DNA from: CAZUGA01 sp964619885
GTDB taxonomy: Bacteria > Pseudomonadota > Gammaproteobacteria > Methylococcales > UBA1147
Direction of reading: 5' to 3'
Assembly (NCBI GenBank): GCA_964619885.1
Contig: CAZUGA010000034.1
Location: forward strand, 1 to 52,877
DNA: 52,877 bases
Of the stretch, positions 45,316 to 52,742 are shown piece after piece. The notes beneath the pieces are model-generated. The model was not told where the DNA came from and searched no databases. It saw nothing but the letters and a program-made list of their open reading frames with translations. Made by a program: the position numbers and the translations under genes. Numbering within the stretch: the first letter of the stretch is position 1; each line of letters opens with the position of its first letter.

Positions 45316-47013
45316 ATGCGAACTACCGGTCTGCCCCTATTTTCCGTTTATTGTGTTGGCTTGTTCCTTTGGCTTTTTATAGGGGCTAATTCTGCGTATG
45401 CCGACAAACATGCCCTGCTGATCGGTATTGGTGATTATGTAGCCGAAAACGCACGCGATCTGGAAGGCCCGAAATATGATGTCCACGCGGTGCAGTCCCT
45501 TCTGGTTAAACGGTGGGCGTTTCCTGCGGAAAACATCAAAACGCTGGTCGACCGCGAAGCCACTCGTGCCAATGTGCTCGATGGGTTAAACAAATTAAAA
45601 GATCAAAGCCACGGCGGTGATATGGTTTTTGTTTATATCTCTGGTCACGGAACGAGCCGTTATGATAACGACGCCTCACTGCCTCTAGCGCACGGTACAG
45701 GGGCAATTATTCCCGCCGATATGCCAGTTCAAGGTTCACTGGAAGAAAAAATCGACAAACTGCTAATTGGTCGGCGCGATTTTCGGCCGGTGCTCGAATA
45801 TCTGGACCAAAACGGCCGTCAGGTATTTGTAGCCATCGATAGCTGCTTTTCCGGTAATACGGTCCGAAGTTTATTTGGGACCGATAAATTGCCGACTCGT
45901 TATCAGCCATTGTCTGGCGGAGGACCTAATAAGGCAGGTTCGATGTATGCCGGTAATCGTCCAAAACCCCCGCCTTACCCGTATAAAAACGTCGTGTATC
46001 TATCCGCAGCCAGCGATAGCGAAAAAGCGGTCGACATCGATCGCGAGAACCTGAACACATATCCGACCGTCGATGGTAACCCCCATGGGACATTCACGGA
46101 TGCGATGTTGCGCGTATTGGGTGGGGAAGTGACCGGTGATCTTAACAACGATGGTCGAATCACCTATGGTGAGTTACATCAGTCCATTGTCAACTTTATC
46201 GTTTCGCGCAAATATAATCCGAGCCATACGCCTCAAATTTTGCCGGGAATAAAGGAAGACACCACTTCGTTATCGGCACGAAGTGTATTCGAAACTTCAC
46301 AAACCTTTACACTACCGGAACCGGAGAAACCTTTGGCATTGCGGGTTCAACTCACTTCGGGTGCCGAGGAATTGGAAAACTCGTTACTTGGCTTAAAAAT
46401 CAAGGTCGTCAAAGATCGACCCGACTTAATTGTCAAAAAAACGGCTTCCGGATTTCTATTGATTAGCGGTTCGGGAGACCGAATAGCTGAAATGAAAACG
46501 AAAGAATCAAAATCGGTGGTTGCTCGACTCGAGAAAGAAGCGGTGTATCATCGATTGCGAACGGCGCCAATCCGCGGAAAAAAATTCAATCTTCGGTTGG
46601 GTCAATTAGATAGCGCATTCGGTGAGGTCGCGTACGAAGGTGAAAGAATTGCCTTTATTGTGCAGAACGACGAACCAACGTATCTTTTATTGATGGATAT
46701 GCAGTCTGACGGTAGCGCGGTTGTACTTTATCCTTATCTAGAAAAAGAGACGACTGTATTACCCACTGGTACGTTGACCATTCCGGGTGCCGATGAAAAA
46801 GATAAAATTTGTGTGCAGCCACCATTTGGTATGGACCGCTTGCTGGCATTTGGGTTTGCTGAAAAACCATCCTGGTTTGATGAGCTCTCGAATCAGCACC
46901 GTATAGATTTAATTCAATTGGAATCAATGATCAACGACAGCGCGATTCGTATGGGTCGAACGGCTCTTGATTTGATGACCGTGGAGAAATCTAATGCAAA
47001 CGCTTGTCAATAG
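45316..47013 (+). CDS. Exported caspase-fold protease with DUF4384 domain (copy 2)
   Basis: A 565-residue protein from the ATG at 45316 (MRTTGLPLFSV); an open frame back to 45262 overlaps the DUF3160 gene and is not needed. Signal peptide to about residue 31 (ANSAYA). The caspase domain begins KHALLIGIGDYV with His111 (ISGHGT) and Cys177 (AIDSCFSGN), both intact. A loop with DLNNDGRITYGEL resembles a calcium-binding EF-loop. The C-terminal part carries a DUF4384-like domain (YLLLMDMQSDGSAVVLYPY ... LTIPGADEKDK ... PPFGMDRLLAFGFAE). Same layout as copy 1 but clearly divergent, so substrates may differ. Confidence 0.88.
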   Translation: MRTTGLPLFSVYCVGLFLWLFIGANSAYADKHALLIGIGDYVAENARDLEGPKYDVHAVQSLLVKRWAFPAENIKTLVDREATRANVLDGLNKLKDQSHGGDMVFVYISGHGTSRYDNDASLPLAHGTGAIIPADMPVQGSLEEKIDKLLIGRRDFRPVLEYLDQNGRQVFVAIDSCFSGNTVRSLFGTDKLPTRYQPLSGGGPNKAGSMYAGNRPKPPPYPYKNVVYLSAASDSEKAVDIDRENLNTYPTVDGNPHGTFTDAMLRVLGGEVTGDLNNDGRITYGELHQSIVNFIVSRKYNPSHTPQILPGIKEDTTSLSARSVFETSQTFTLPEPEKPLALRVQLTSGAEELENSLLGLKIKVVKDRPDLIVKKTASGFLLISGSGDRIAEMKTKESKSVVARLEKEAVYHRLRTAPIRGKKFNLRLGQLDSAFGEVAYEGERIAFIVQNDEPTYLLLMDMQSDGSAVVLYPYLEKETTVLPTGTLTIPGADEKDKICVQPPFGMDRLLAFGFAEKPSWFDELSNQHRIDLIQLESMINDSAIRMGRTALDLMTVEKSNANACQ

Positions 47014-47220
47014 ATTTCTGAATTTGTAGGAGATTTAATCGTTGGTAGGCATTTGACGGTCTGCACACAGCGCTATTATTTTGTGTGAGGAAAGACATCG
47101 ATTCTCGGAAGAATTTCAGATGAAACAATATACTCTGAGATTTGCAACCGAATTCTTGCCCAACAGCCTTTTTTGAGTAAAGCCACTTGACATAAAAAAC
47201 CATTACGGACGGAAAAAATC

Positions 47221-48183
47221 ATGCAAAGCAATATAAAATTTCTTTCTTCCCGAGTTGATTGGGTATTAGTTTTTATAGGGGTCGCGTTGTTGGCAGGATT
47301 ATGTGCTCCTCGCATGCTTTTCGCGGCAGATCCCTGCGAAACTGCCGAACAGTTATATAACAATGGCAACCTTCCTGATGATGTGGCCGAACGGCTCGAT
47401 GTCCTTACGACGATCGTTGGGCTTTGTCCCACTTTTATTGCCCGTTATGAACAAGGCGTGGCCTACCTTGAGCTTGGAAAACCGGATTTGGCTTTGATTT
47501 CTTTTAACGCGGCAAAAGGTCAGTTGGGTGATGCAGATTCCAACCTATTGGGAAATTTAAACGGGCGGTACGCGCAGACTTACCATGAATTGGGTAATCG
47601 ACCGAAAGCCGTAGCGCATGTCGATTACGCGAATGATTTATTAGGGGACAATATACCGGAGTGGTTGATTGAGTTAACGATGCAAATCCACGAATCAGCA
47701 ACGCGTAGCATATGGAAGGCCGGCGAAATCCAGAATACGTTGGATACCAAGGGAAGTTTTTTTGTGAGCTCCGGCCAAAGTTCGAACCAAACCAGTGGCA
47801 GTCAAAATTCGGACCGAGTAAGCAGCAGTCATGGACAGACACTCGCCGTTCAGATTCTATTTGAAACTAACAGTGCGCGGTTAAACGGATCTGGCGCCCG
47901 TCAAGCACAAGAAATCGGCAATGCACTTGGAAAATACATTAATAACGGCAAATCCGTCCAGATCGTAGGTCATACCGACATTCGAGGGGATCAATTATAC
48001 AATCAAAGACTTTCCGAGCAGCGTGCGCTAAGCGTCGTTAGACAAATTTTGAACGCTCATCCAACGTATAGATCTAATTTGCGAGCTTTTGGTAAGGGCG
48101 AAGCCCAACCCCGTTACGCCGGGAATACAGAGAGAGCTCATCAATTAAACCGACGCGTCGAAATTAGGTTGGTATCCAATTAG
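47221..48183 (+). CDS. OmpA-family peptidoglycan-binding protein with TPR-like region
   Basis: A 320-residue exported protein. The signal ends near residue 35 (RMLFA). A helical TPR-like part (about 50-150, ARYEQGVAYLELGKPDLALISFNAA) is followed by a Ser/Gly/Asn-rich linker and an OmpA C-terminal domain (about 205-318) with ILFETNSARL, VQIVGHTDIRGD and NQRLSEQRALSVVRQ, the residues that hold diaminopimelate of peptidoglycan. It starts 207 bases after caspase copy 2, with a loose promoter candidate TTGACG/TATTAT (15-base spacer) at 47053-47079. It could tether the island's products to the cell wall. Confidence 0.86.
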   Translation: MQSNIKFLSSRVDWVLVFIGVALLAGLCAPRMLFAADPCETAEQLYNNGNLPDDVAERLDVLTTIVGLCPTFIARYEQGVAYLELGKPDLALISFNAAKGQLGDADSNLLGNLNGRYAQTYHELGNRPKAVAHVDYANDLLGDNIPEWLIELTMQIHESATRSIWKAGEIQNTLDTKGSFFVSSGQSSNQTSGSQNSDRVSSSHGQTLAVQILFETNSARLNGSGARQAQEIGNALGKYINNGKSVQIVGHTDIRGDQLYNQRLSEQRALSVVRQILNAHPTYRSNLRAFGKGEAQPRYAGNTERAHQLNRRVEIRLVSN

Positions 48184-48664
48184 TTGCCTGGCAAAAATTC
48201 CTGAATCATTCCCACTGGCCGCTTCCTTGAATCAGGTTTGATTGACCTTGGACGCTAACGGACAAGTGGGTCATTGATTACGCGATGCCGCCCATCAATG
48301 TCTTAGCGGCACGACTGGTGAAAGGCCCAGGTGTTACTGCAAAAGGGACGGTTCGAGCTACGGCCGTTACCAGCCCAGGGGCCGCATTTGGAACCACTTA
48401 AACCCAATACGCGCGAGTGGAAAGCTTGCAAAACCCATTAAGCATCTAAGATCAGTTATTAGGTGTGGCGCTATGAATTTACAGATGGACCGGAATCCAC
48501 CTCGCTTACGAAACACTGAAACTGAAGACTATCGCATTGGAATGGTCTGAGATCGCTGCCAAAGCGTCTGCCACGGACAACTCATTGGCCGACATTTTAG
48601 AGCCGCTGCTCAACAAGGTGTTGGAAGTTAAAAAGTAGCGCACCGCGTAAGCAACCTCAAGAAC
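48184..48664 (+). pseudogene. Decayed coding remnants, family not recognised
   Basis: No intact gene, but two stretches read like coding sequence. One open stretch at 48267-48401 reads WVIDYAMPPINVLAARLV...AVTSPGAAFGTT before a stop. Near 48466-48519 another frame reads WRYEFTDGPESTS, and from 48483 a shifted frame runs HLAYETLKLKTIALEW...DILEPLLNKVLEVKK to a TAG at 48638. The switch of frame within the same stretch is what an old gene with frameshifts would show. I do not recognise the protein. The region separates the envelope island from the RNA-repair operon. Confidence 0.4.
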
Positions 48665-49807
48665 TTACCGGCCTAGCTTGATCAGATTGTTCATCACGCT
48701 ATCCAATCCGCCGTAAACCGAAATTTTATCGATCCTTTCGGTTATATTTTCCAAAGATTCCAGTTCTTTCAAACGCAATAGCATAGGATTGTTGTCCATC
48801 AATTTAGCGGTGTTGTGCAGCGACCGCATTGCTTGTGTCTCCTCGCGTCGTTTGATCAGGTTAGCTTCGGCTTGTTTTTGTGCTTCCACGACCTGATTTA
48901 GGATCAACTTCATTTCCCCAGGTAATATAACGTCTTTGACCCCAACGCTACTCAATTCGATGCCGAAGTTAGCCAATTTGGCTCTCGCATCTTTAGAGAT
49001 GACGCCATTCAAAATATTTTTATCTTCCAACAGCGTATCCAAGGTTTCTGCACTCACTGCTTCTCGGAGTGCCAGTTGCAATTCCCGGTAAACAAGATTT
49101 GTTGCATCGCTTAGTTTCAGAAAAGTAATCTTCGGATCGATAATACGATAGGCGGCGCTCAAATTGATGCGCAAACTTACCCGGTCTTTGGTCAGTATTT
49201 CTTGTCCGCTGATATCGATCATTTGCAGGCGTAGGTCCAACTGCTTTACCGAGATCGACCGGTTAAAACTCCAGAAGCCGTAACGCCCAGGTTCTAGCAG
49301 TCTGTCTAGCTTGCCGTTAACAACCAGCAATCCAACGTTTTCATCAGAGATCTCGACATGGTATATAGCATTTGCGGCAGCTTCGGATAAGGTTGGTTTC
49401 GCACTATGACTTATCCCGGCAAGCATTTTGTCGTCGACATCGAATGTTTTACTGATATCGATTATTTGAACCCGAATCGCCTCTACTCCTTTCCAAACCG
49501 CGGTAAATGAGCCCGGCGTCAAAATGTCGTAAAGATGCTCATCCCGATACATTAAACCAACTTGGTCATCACCCATTTCGAAGTATTCAAGATCTTCGGT
49601 CAATTTTTCAGAATTATTTTTTAATAGAAACTTGGTTTGCGGGTGGCTAAAAGTAATTTTGCTAATGTCATAAGGTGTCAAGCTTAGCTTGCCGCCTATA
49701 GTCGAAATCAGGCGGCGGCCTGGCCCCAATACGCGTTCGAATCGGTTGCGCCGGTAGAGTAAAGCTTTTTGATTCTCTGCAATATCAAAGGTTTTCCAAA
49801 ATAACAT
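48665..49807 (-). CDS. Slipin-like SPFH (band 7) protein of the rtc operon
   Basis: A 380-residue SPFH/band 7 protein. The start is the ATG at 49807, which has AGGAG 6 bases upstream; the longer frame to 49849 covers that site. Three similar 30-residue units precede the SPFH core: AENQKALLYRRNRFERVLGPG (7-30), DDQVGLMYRDEHLYDILTPG (80-99) and DENVGLLVVNGKLDRLLEPG (155-174). The core has RVSLRINLSAAYRI and the helical LALREAVSAETLDTLL, ending in a coiled coil. No N-terminal membrane segment is evident, unlike classic slipins. It is last in the minus-strand order rtcB-rtcA-RNA array-slipin and probably transcribed with them. Its role in RNA repair is unknown. Confidence 0.87.
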   Translation of the reverse strand: MLFWKTFDIAENQKALLYRRNRFERVLGPGRRLISTIGGKLSLTPYDISKITFSHPQTKFLLKNNSEKLTEDLEYFEMGDDQVGLMYRDEHLYDILTPGSFTAVWKGVEAIRVQIIDISKTFDVDDKMLAGISHSAKPTLSEAAANAIYHVEISDENVGLLVVNGKLDRLLEPGRYGFWSFNRSISVKQLDLRLQMIDISGQEILTKDRVSLRINLSAAYRIIDPKITFLKLSDATNLVYRELQLALREAVSAETLDTLLEDKNILNGVISKDARAKLANFGIELSSVGVKDVILPGEMKLILNQVVEAQKQAEANLIKRREETQAMRSLHNTAKLMDNNPMLLRLKELESLENITERIDKISVYGGLDSVMNNLIKLGR

Positions 49808-49899
49808 CTTTTTACTCCTAAAATAATTCAATTTGGTGGTGAGGCCCACCCGAGTTGAAAGTGGTTAGACGCTTGCGTTGCCAGGCATCATATCTAGCG

Positions 49900-50028
49900 G
49901 TAGGTTTTGCGCTGGCTCAATATCTCTATAGGCCAGCGTCTTTCCTACGTATACATTCTGCGAAGGTAACGGCCCCACGAAAAACGTCTTTGAACCCGGC
50001 GCTGATTGACCGGCGTGCCGGTCAACAG
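49900..50028 (-). ncRNA. Downstream structured segment of the rtc RNA array
   Basis: Two long hairpins on the minus strand. CTG-TTGACCGGC-AC-GCCGGTCAA-T-CAG (50028-50002) is a 12-bp stem with one bulge. GTAGG-aaaga-CGCTGGC, a 15-base loop, GCCAGCG-caaaa-CCTAC (49948-49900) is a two-part stem with a symmetric 5 by 5 internal loop. Such regular pairing is unlikely in an unconstrained spacer. No known family is recognised. Confidence 0.45.
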
Positions 50029-50049
50029 CCATGGGCCTCGGTTGTGTTT

Positions 50050-50140
50050 TAAGACCTAGGTCTTATGCGGGGAGTTGAACCCCAGGTTTGCACCATTTCC
50101 AGTTAGCCGCGTATTAGGCGGTAATCGTTAGTCAAACGAT
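50050..50140 (-). ncRNA. Second tRNA-like / hairpin cluster
   Basis: Minus strand in order: hairpin ATCGTT-TGACT-AACGAT (50140-50124), hairpin CCGC-CTAATAC-GCGG (50121-50107), a T-arm-like stem TGGGG-TTCAACT-CCCCG (50084-50068) and a 16-base perfect palindrome TAAGACCTAGGTCTTA (50065-50050). The T arm is nearly canonical but no acceptor stem or anticodon arm of normal geometry can be drawn, so it may be a degenerate tRNA-like RNA. Confidence 0.45.
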
Positions 50141-50143
50141 TCA

Positions 50144-50215
50144 TGCTTTGGCAGGATTCGAACCTGCTACATATCGATCATCAGTCGATTGCTCTACCCA
50201 ATGAGCTACAAGGCG
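50144..50215 (-). tRNA. tRNA-like element, anticodon GAT (Ile), probably not a normal tRNA
   Basis: A 72-base fold. D arm GCTC-ATTGGGTA-GAGC, anticodon arm ATCGA-CTGATGA-TCGAT (5 bp, anticodon GAT), variable loop ATGTA, T arm GCAGG-TTCGAAT-CCTGC are all perfect. The acceptor stem CGCCTTG/CAAAGCA has two C-A mismatches (positions 1-72 and 4-69) and is followed by TGA, not CCA. A perfect body with a weak acceptor suggests a tRNA mimic or pseudo-tRNA. It begins 2 bases after the Y-like element. Confidence 0.65.
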
Positions 50216-50217
50216 CT

Positions 50218-50317
50218 GTTTGAGACGGTTGCCCGGTTGGTACACAAAACACCAACGGTGATTGTGCCGGTCTGGACTCGGAACCAGAACCGCTAACCCG
50301 GCGAACGACTCTCAAAC
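50218..50317 (-). ncRNA. Y-RNA-like element
   Basis: Exactly 100 bases whose ends pair: GTTTGAGA (minus 50317-50310) with TCTCAAAC (50225-50218), continued inward by TT, GCC and GGTT pairing with AA, GGC and AACC with one bulge and a mismatch. Inside is a T-arm-like hairpin CGG(T)TCTGG with loop TTCCGAGT and CCAGACCG, and CACC/GGTG with loop GTT. End-to-end pairing with an internal tRNA-like module, at this size and this location, is how bacterial Y RNAs look. The Ro protein gene (rsr) is not in the window, so identity is a proposal. Confidence 0.55.
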
Positions 50318-50377
50318 TCGGTTCACGCCCAGCTTATTTTTAAGCATGGACGTTGGATTTAGTTGATCTCCAGTCTT

Positions 50378-51421
50378 TTAATGTATATCGGGGGTGTTTA
50401 GCCTGTATTCCCAGGTACCCCCGTTGATATGCTCATACTCAATGCGTTGTCCGGTAATTTGCTCGATCACATCGATATTGGTTTGGGTATGCAGGCTGGG
50501 TTTCAGCGAACGAAACCGCCCTACCCCATTCAACCACATCGGTAACAACAGTTGATCCGTTAAGTGCTCGCCAACCGGTACGTCTGCGTTCAAATATCGG
50601 TTCATCTGCTTGATTGTGATATTCGCTACTCGTTCTGCGGCGATGCCCAATTCTCCGCTAGCTTCGATCATTTCGGTTAGCCGTGATGATCCTATGCGCA
50701 ACGAAACCAGATTGCCGGGCCCTTGGCTGTCCACCAAGATTTGTTCCAATTCGCTGCTGCTCCACGCGCATTTTTTTTCTACCTGCCGAAGTTCTCGTTG
50801 CGTAACATGCGCCGGTAGATTGGACGAAACTGCAACTGCTTTTCGAGAAACAATGTCACCGCGTTCTAGCAAAATAAAATCCCGCACCTTATCTTTAGGC
50901 CCTACTTTGGCGGTCCAAATACCCCCACCCGCTGGATAGAAACCATAACGGTCTAATTTGATCTCGGCCTGGAATCCCATTTGCTTGATGACCGGCAAGA
51001 AGCAACCAGCCAAAAAGTCGAAACTTGGGGCCATCCCATTGTGGGTGCCGCCCTCGAAGCGAAGCTCGGAAACACTGTCGGTCATCGCTAGGGCTGGCAG
51101 TACAGTCTGGAAAATCAACGTTGTGCTGCCCGCCGATCCAACAACGAAGTGATAGCAACCGGGTGCTAACAAAGCCGGTTCGAATTGCACGCAGTCGGCA
51201 CCCAACGATTCGCCTTCGACCCGTGCGTGACTTATCGCTTTGGCTGCGCGTAAACAGGCAAGGTGTTGTCTCAACAAGCCCGGTTTTTTCCGGCCCGCAC
51301 GGATTTTTTCTATACGAATAGGTATTCTTTGGCATAGTGCAAGGCTCAGGGCAGTCCTGAAAATCTGTCCGCCGCCCTCGCCTTGCGATCCATCGATTAC
51401 GATCATCTTCTTTTGGTTCAC
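50378..51421 (-). CDS. rtcA: RNA 3'-terminal phosphate cyclase RtcA
   Basis: A 347-residue enzyme that converts RNA 3'-phosphate ends to 2',3'-cyclic phosphates through an AMP-enzyme intermediate. The N-terminal DGSQGEGGGQIFRTALSLAL, RAGRKKPGLLRQHL, VGSAGSTTLIFQTVLPAL and HGFYPAGGG-like GFYPAGGGIW are all family motifs. The nucleophilic His lies in the motif HTQTNI near the C-terminus. It starts 3 bases after the rtcB stop and is followed by the RNA array. RtcA with RtcB allows repair of cut tRNA or rRNA. Confidence 0.96.
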   Translation of the reverse strand: MNQKKMIVIDGSQGEGGGQIFRTALSLALCQRIPIRIEKIRAGRKKPGLLRQHLACLRAAKAISHARVEGESLGADCVQFEPALLAPGCYHFVVGSAGSTTLIFQTVLPALAMTDSVSELRFEGGTHNGMAPSFDFLAGCFLPVIKQMGFQAEIKLDRYGFYPAGGGIWTAKVGPKDKVRDFILLERGDIVSRKAVAVSSNLPAHVTQRELRQVEKKCAWSSSELEQILVDSQGPGNLVSLRIGSSRLTEMIEASGELGIAAERVANITIKQMNRYLNADVPVGEHLTDQLLLPMWLNGVGRFRSLKPSLHTQTNIDVIEQITGQRIEYEHINGGTWEYRLNTPDIH

Positions 51422-51424
51422 GAT

Positions 51425-52642
51425 TTATCCTTTTACACAAACAACCTGTTTCAAGGCATATACGATTTCCACAAGATCTCGTTGAGCTTCCATGACCTTG
51501 TCGATGGCTTTGTACGCAGCTGGTGTTTCATCGATAACGCCCTCATCTTTGCGACACTCAACATCGACCGTGGCCAGGCGGTGTTGTTCCAGGCTCACCA
51601 TCTGCTTGGCTTTGGTTCTGGACATAACCCGGCCGGCGCCATGGCTACAGCTACAGAAACTTTCCAGATTACCCAGCCCGCGCACGATGTATGATTTAGC
51701 GCCCATGCTTCCAGGTATAATTCCCATTTCTCCAAGCCTCGCACGCACTGCACCTTTACGCGTAACCCATACGTTTTTTCCATAGTGGTTCTCGCGTGAT
51801 ACATAGTTGTGGTGGCAATTCACGGCTTCCAGGCGTGCTTCAAACGCCAACCCCAGCGATTGTTTTGCCGCTTGGATAACCCGGGCCATCATCACTTCCC
51901 GATTAAGCCGCGCAAAAAACTGCGCCCACTCTACCGCTTCCACATACTCATCGAAGTGATCGGTACCTTCCGGCAGGTAGGCCAAATCTTTATCCGGGAT
52001 CTGTATATGCCATCTTTGCATGTCTTTTTTGGCCATTTCTATAAAGTGAGTTCCGATACGGTTACCAACCCCGCGCGAACCACTGTGCAGCATAAACCAA
52101 ACATTATCCTGTTCATCTAGACAAACTTCGATGAAATGATTGCCGGTACCTAGGGTCCCCAAATGCTGTACATTGTTGGTGTTTTTCAACACTGGGTGTT
52201 TTTCAGAAAGAATCTCGAATTTTTCCGACAGCTGCCCCCAGCATGCCGCGACATCAGCAGGAATATCATTCCATGCGCCTTTATCGCGACCTTTGCGCCG
52301 GTGAGCGGAACGGCCATGCGGAACAGCTCTTTCGATTGCTGTACGCAGTGCGCCTAAGTTATCCGGTAGCGCCGACGCGTTAAGTTCGGTGCGCACAGCC
52401 ATCATTCCACAACCGATATCAACACCAACCGCAGCTGGAATCACCGCACCTGCAGTGGGCACTACACTGCCAATGGTCGCACCTTTGCCTAGATGAACGT
52501 CTGGCATGGCTGCGACCCATCTGTGGATGAACGGTAATCTAGCGATGTTTTTAAGTTGCTGCTTGGCTTCATCTTCGAATGGGACACCCGTGGTCCACGA
52601 TTTGATCGGTACGCCACCGTCTTGCATAACTTCGTAGGTCAT
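51425..52642 (-). CDS. rtcB: RNA-splicing ligase RtcB
   Basis: A 405-residue Mn/GTP-dependent ligase joining 2',3'-cyclic phosphate or 3'-phosphate ends to 5'-OH ends. The start is the ATG at 52642 (MTYEVMQDGGVPIKSWTTG, preceded by TAGAGG), which matches E. coli RtcB as I remember it; the GTG frame to 52678 adds twelve unmatched residues. Metal and guanylate motifs: VGVDIGCGMMAVR, GTGNHFIEV, HSGSRGVGN, NCHHNYVSREN, and SCSHGAGRVMSR, whose His is guanylylated in the family. The end VVCVKG is the family C-terminus. It is the first gene of the operon, under a sigma-54 promoter. The regulator gene rtcR is not in the window. Confidence 0.97.
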   Translation of the reverse strand: MTYEVMQDGGVPIKSWTTGVPFEDEAKQQLKNIARLPFIHRWVAAMPDVHLGKGATIGSVVPTAGAVIPAAVGVDIGCGMMAVRTELNASALPDNLGALRTAIERAVPHGRSAHRRKGRDKGAWNDIPADVAACWGQLSEKFEILSEKHPVLKNTNNVQHLGTLGTGNHFIEVCLDEQDNVWFMLHSGSRGVGNRIGTHFIEMAKKDMQRWHIQIPDKDLAYLPEGTDHFDEYVEAVEWAQFFARLNREVMMARVIQAAKQSLGLAFEARLEAVNCHHNYVSRENHYGKNVWVTRKGAVRARLGEMGIIPGSMGAKSYIVRGLGNLESFCSCSHGAGRVMSRTKAKQMVSLEQHRLATVDVECRKDEGVIDETPAAYKAIDKVMEAQRDLVEIVYALKQVVCVKG

Positions 52643-52698
52643 TGCTTTTGCCTCTAAGTATGATTGTTGTTGCGACACAATGTCGTTGTGCTGAGCAG

Positions 52699-52714
52699 TG
52701 CGAAGATGGTGCCA
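52699..52714 (-). promoter_or_regulatory. Sigma-54 promoter of the rtc operon
   Basis: Minus-strand TGGCACCATCTTCGCA: the -24 element TGGCAC and the -12 element TCGCA with GG and GC exactly 10 bases apart, as sigma-54 requires. Predicted transcription start near 52688, giving a leader of about 46 bases to the rtcB ATG. RtcR, a sigma-54 activator, controls rtcBA in known systems. Confidence 0.85.
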
Positions 52715-52742
52715 ATTTTTTGAATTTTAGGAAATGGTTATT

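Larger units (their letters stand above)
49808..50377 (-). other. Array of structured RNA elements between rtcA and slipin
   Basis: About 570 bases without a protein gene but packed with paired elements on the minus strand: a 100-nt Y-RNA-like fold, a near-complete tRNA-like fold, three further hairpins near 50050-50140, a 12-bp hairpin near 50002-50028, a long stem at 49900-49948 and a GGTG/CACC hairpin near 49836-49851. Three T-arm-like stem-loops (50271-50288, 50151-50167, 50068-50084) occur in series. The individual parts are listed separately. Bacterial rtcBA operons are known in several lineages to include Y RNA genes with tRNA-like modules. Confidence 0.7.

Noticed and set aside
50041..50140. 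A second full tRNA gene
   Set aside because: The T arm is good but acceptor and anticodon arms cannot be drawn with normal spacing, so it is listed only as a tRNA-like cluster.
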